Assembly: GCA_029688995.1 (NCBI GenBank) | Contig: JARULA010000004.1 | Span: 124,001-188,000 of the forward strand | Source of the DNA: Marinilabiliaceae bacterium ANBcel2 | Lineage (GTDB): Bacteria; Bacteroidota; Bacteroidia; Bacteroidales; Marinilabiliaceae | DNA length: 64,000 nucleotides | Direction: 5' to 3' | Part shown: positions 63,560 to 64,000 of the stretch, piece after piece | Layout: the number at the start of each line of letters is the position of its first letter | Position numbering within the stretch: position 1 is the first letter of the stretch | Translations under genes and position numbers: made by a program | Notes under the pieces: generated by a model | Databases searched by the model: none | The model's input: only the letters and a program-made list of their open reading frames with translations | What the model was told of the DNA's origin: nothing

Positions 63560-63592
63560 AAAAAGGGGTGCTCAAAAACACCCCTTTTTTTA
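63560..63592 (+). terminator. Intrinsic terminator of pckA
   Basis: AAAAAGGGGTG (63560-63570) pairs with CACCCCTTTTT (63579-63589) around an 8-nt loop and runs into further T's. A canonical terminator 22 bp after the pckA stop. Confidence 0.9.
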
Positions 63593-63650
63593 ATTTTTTA
63601 AGAAATCTTTTAAGGCAATTTTTATTAAAATATTGGTAATAAAAAAACTA

Positions 63651-64000
63651 CTAAATTAAACTTTTCAACCCCTCTTCAAGGCGGGGATACTTAAAATCAA
63701 AGCCATCGGCCAGTAATCTTTGCGGTATTACTTGCTGTCCCAATAAAAGCATAGAAGCCGCCTCACCATAAATAGTTTTTAATAAAAAAGCAGGTAGTGG
63801 TAAAATAGCAGGACGCGATAATACTCTCCCCAAAACTCTAGAAAATTGGCCATTTGTTACTATCTCAGGAGCAACTAAATTATATACTCCGGTTGGTCGA
63901 TTTAATTCTACGGCACCAATAAATGCATTAACAACATCATCTATATGAATCCAGGGAAAATATTGTTTCCCCGAACCAACAGGTCCACCTACACCATATT
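63651..64000 (-). CDS. TIGR01777 family epimerase, C-terminal part
   Basis: The minus strand is open from the window edge to the stop at 63651-63653, giving about 115 C-terminal residues. It reads GGPVGSGKQYFPWIHIDDVV, FIGAVELNRPTGVYNLVAPE and a C-terminal domain with LLLGQQVIPQRLLADGFDFK followed by YPRLEEGLKSL. This is the pattern of the SDR protein YfcH/TIGR01777 with its DUF1731 C-terminal domain; function unknown. The N-terminal Rossmann part lies beyond the window. Confidence 0.85.
   Translation of the reverse strand, partial: YGVGGPVGSGKQYFPWIHIDDVVNAFIGAVELNRPTGVYNLVAPEIVTNGQFSRVLGRVLSRPAILPLPAFLLKTIYGEAASMLLLGQQVIPQRLLADGFDFKYPRLEEGLKSLI

Noticed and set aside
1-64000. CRISPR array, prophage or transposon
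   Set aside because: No regularly spaced direct repeats, phage structural genes or transposases were seen; the only long exact repeats are the tRNA-Asp copies.

Overview
The window looks like a chromosomal core segment of a low-GC Bacteroidota, most likely order Bacteroidales and a free-living, Marinilabiliales-like lineage (inference). The signs are very AT-rich intergenic DNA, promoter -7 boxes of the TAnnTTTG type in front of many genes, and almost no Shine-Dalgarno sequences (clpB is an exception). The gene content also fits: diphosphate-dependent phosphofructokinase, ATP-type PEP carboxykinase, RNase Y, long-form serine acetyltransferase, DUF3822, DUF4197, DUF1987, and the insert-bearing GDP-fucose synthase. 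I see no prophage, insertion sequence, integron or CRISPR array.

Layout. 0-3 kb: partial Gfo/Idh/MocA oxidoreductase, rarA, kdsA. 3-10.7 kb (minus): M48 lipoprotein, then in transcription order a small coiled-coil gene, zapA, rny, a WbpP-like epimerase, gmd, fcl and a MalY-like lyase, a dense run linking cell division, RNA decay and GDP-fucose supply. 10.8-19.5 kb: two radical SAM proteins (YgiQ, YhcC), DUF4197 lipoprotein, rsmE, Rrf2 regulator, PPi-PFK, a glycosyltransferase, an ECF sigma factor with a 62-residue companion. 19.7-24 kb: uvrA, then a small secreted protein and a lipoprotein of unknown function. 24-30.7 kb (minus): gcvT, and serC-serA-DUF1015-yggS-DHOD-like, a serine/PLP/one-carbon neighbourhood. 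30.7-39 kb: Hpt and STAS genes, clpB, a second copy of the small secreted family, a 1032-residue ABC half-transporter fusion, and a SiaC/SiaB pair. 39-48 kb (minus): pnuC-nadR-like-cysE, a C-terminal processing protease, guaA, and rpsA-STAS-rnz. 48-54.4 kb (plus): ugd-uxs-rfbA-rfbC-rfbD-phosphosugar mutase. 54.5-64 kb: RecD-like helicase, an uncharacterised membrane protein with DUF3822 and rsmD, three identical tRNA-Asp genes, pyk, aroQ, xerD, pckA, and a partial TIGR01777 epimerase.

How the genes work together. Two sugar-nucleotide blocks feed envelope glycans: GDP-L-fucose plus a UDP-HexNAc epimerase, and UDP-glucuronate/UDP-xylose plus dTDP-rhamnose. kdsA supplies Kdo for LPS. Glycolysis and gluconeogenesis are represented by PPi-PFK, pyruvate kinase and PEPCK. 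Phosphorelay and partner-switch parts (Hpt, two STAS proteins, SiaB kinase, SiaC) are scattered over 15 kb without their usual kinase, phosphatase or diguanylate cyclase partners.

The most interesting unexplained items are: the membrane-protein/DUF3822 pair, which resembles a minimal actin-like plus pilin-like module; the two paralogous secreted proteins, one coupled to a TerB-like/ABCG fusion; twin GACA-N3-TGTC palindromes three helical turns apart upstream of clpB; DUF1015 with a DGHHR motif next to serC-serA; and two intrinsic terminators placed just before the start codon of a following gene.
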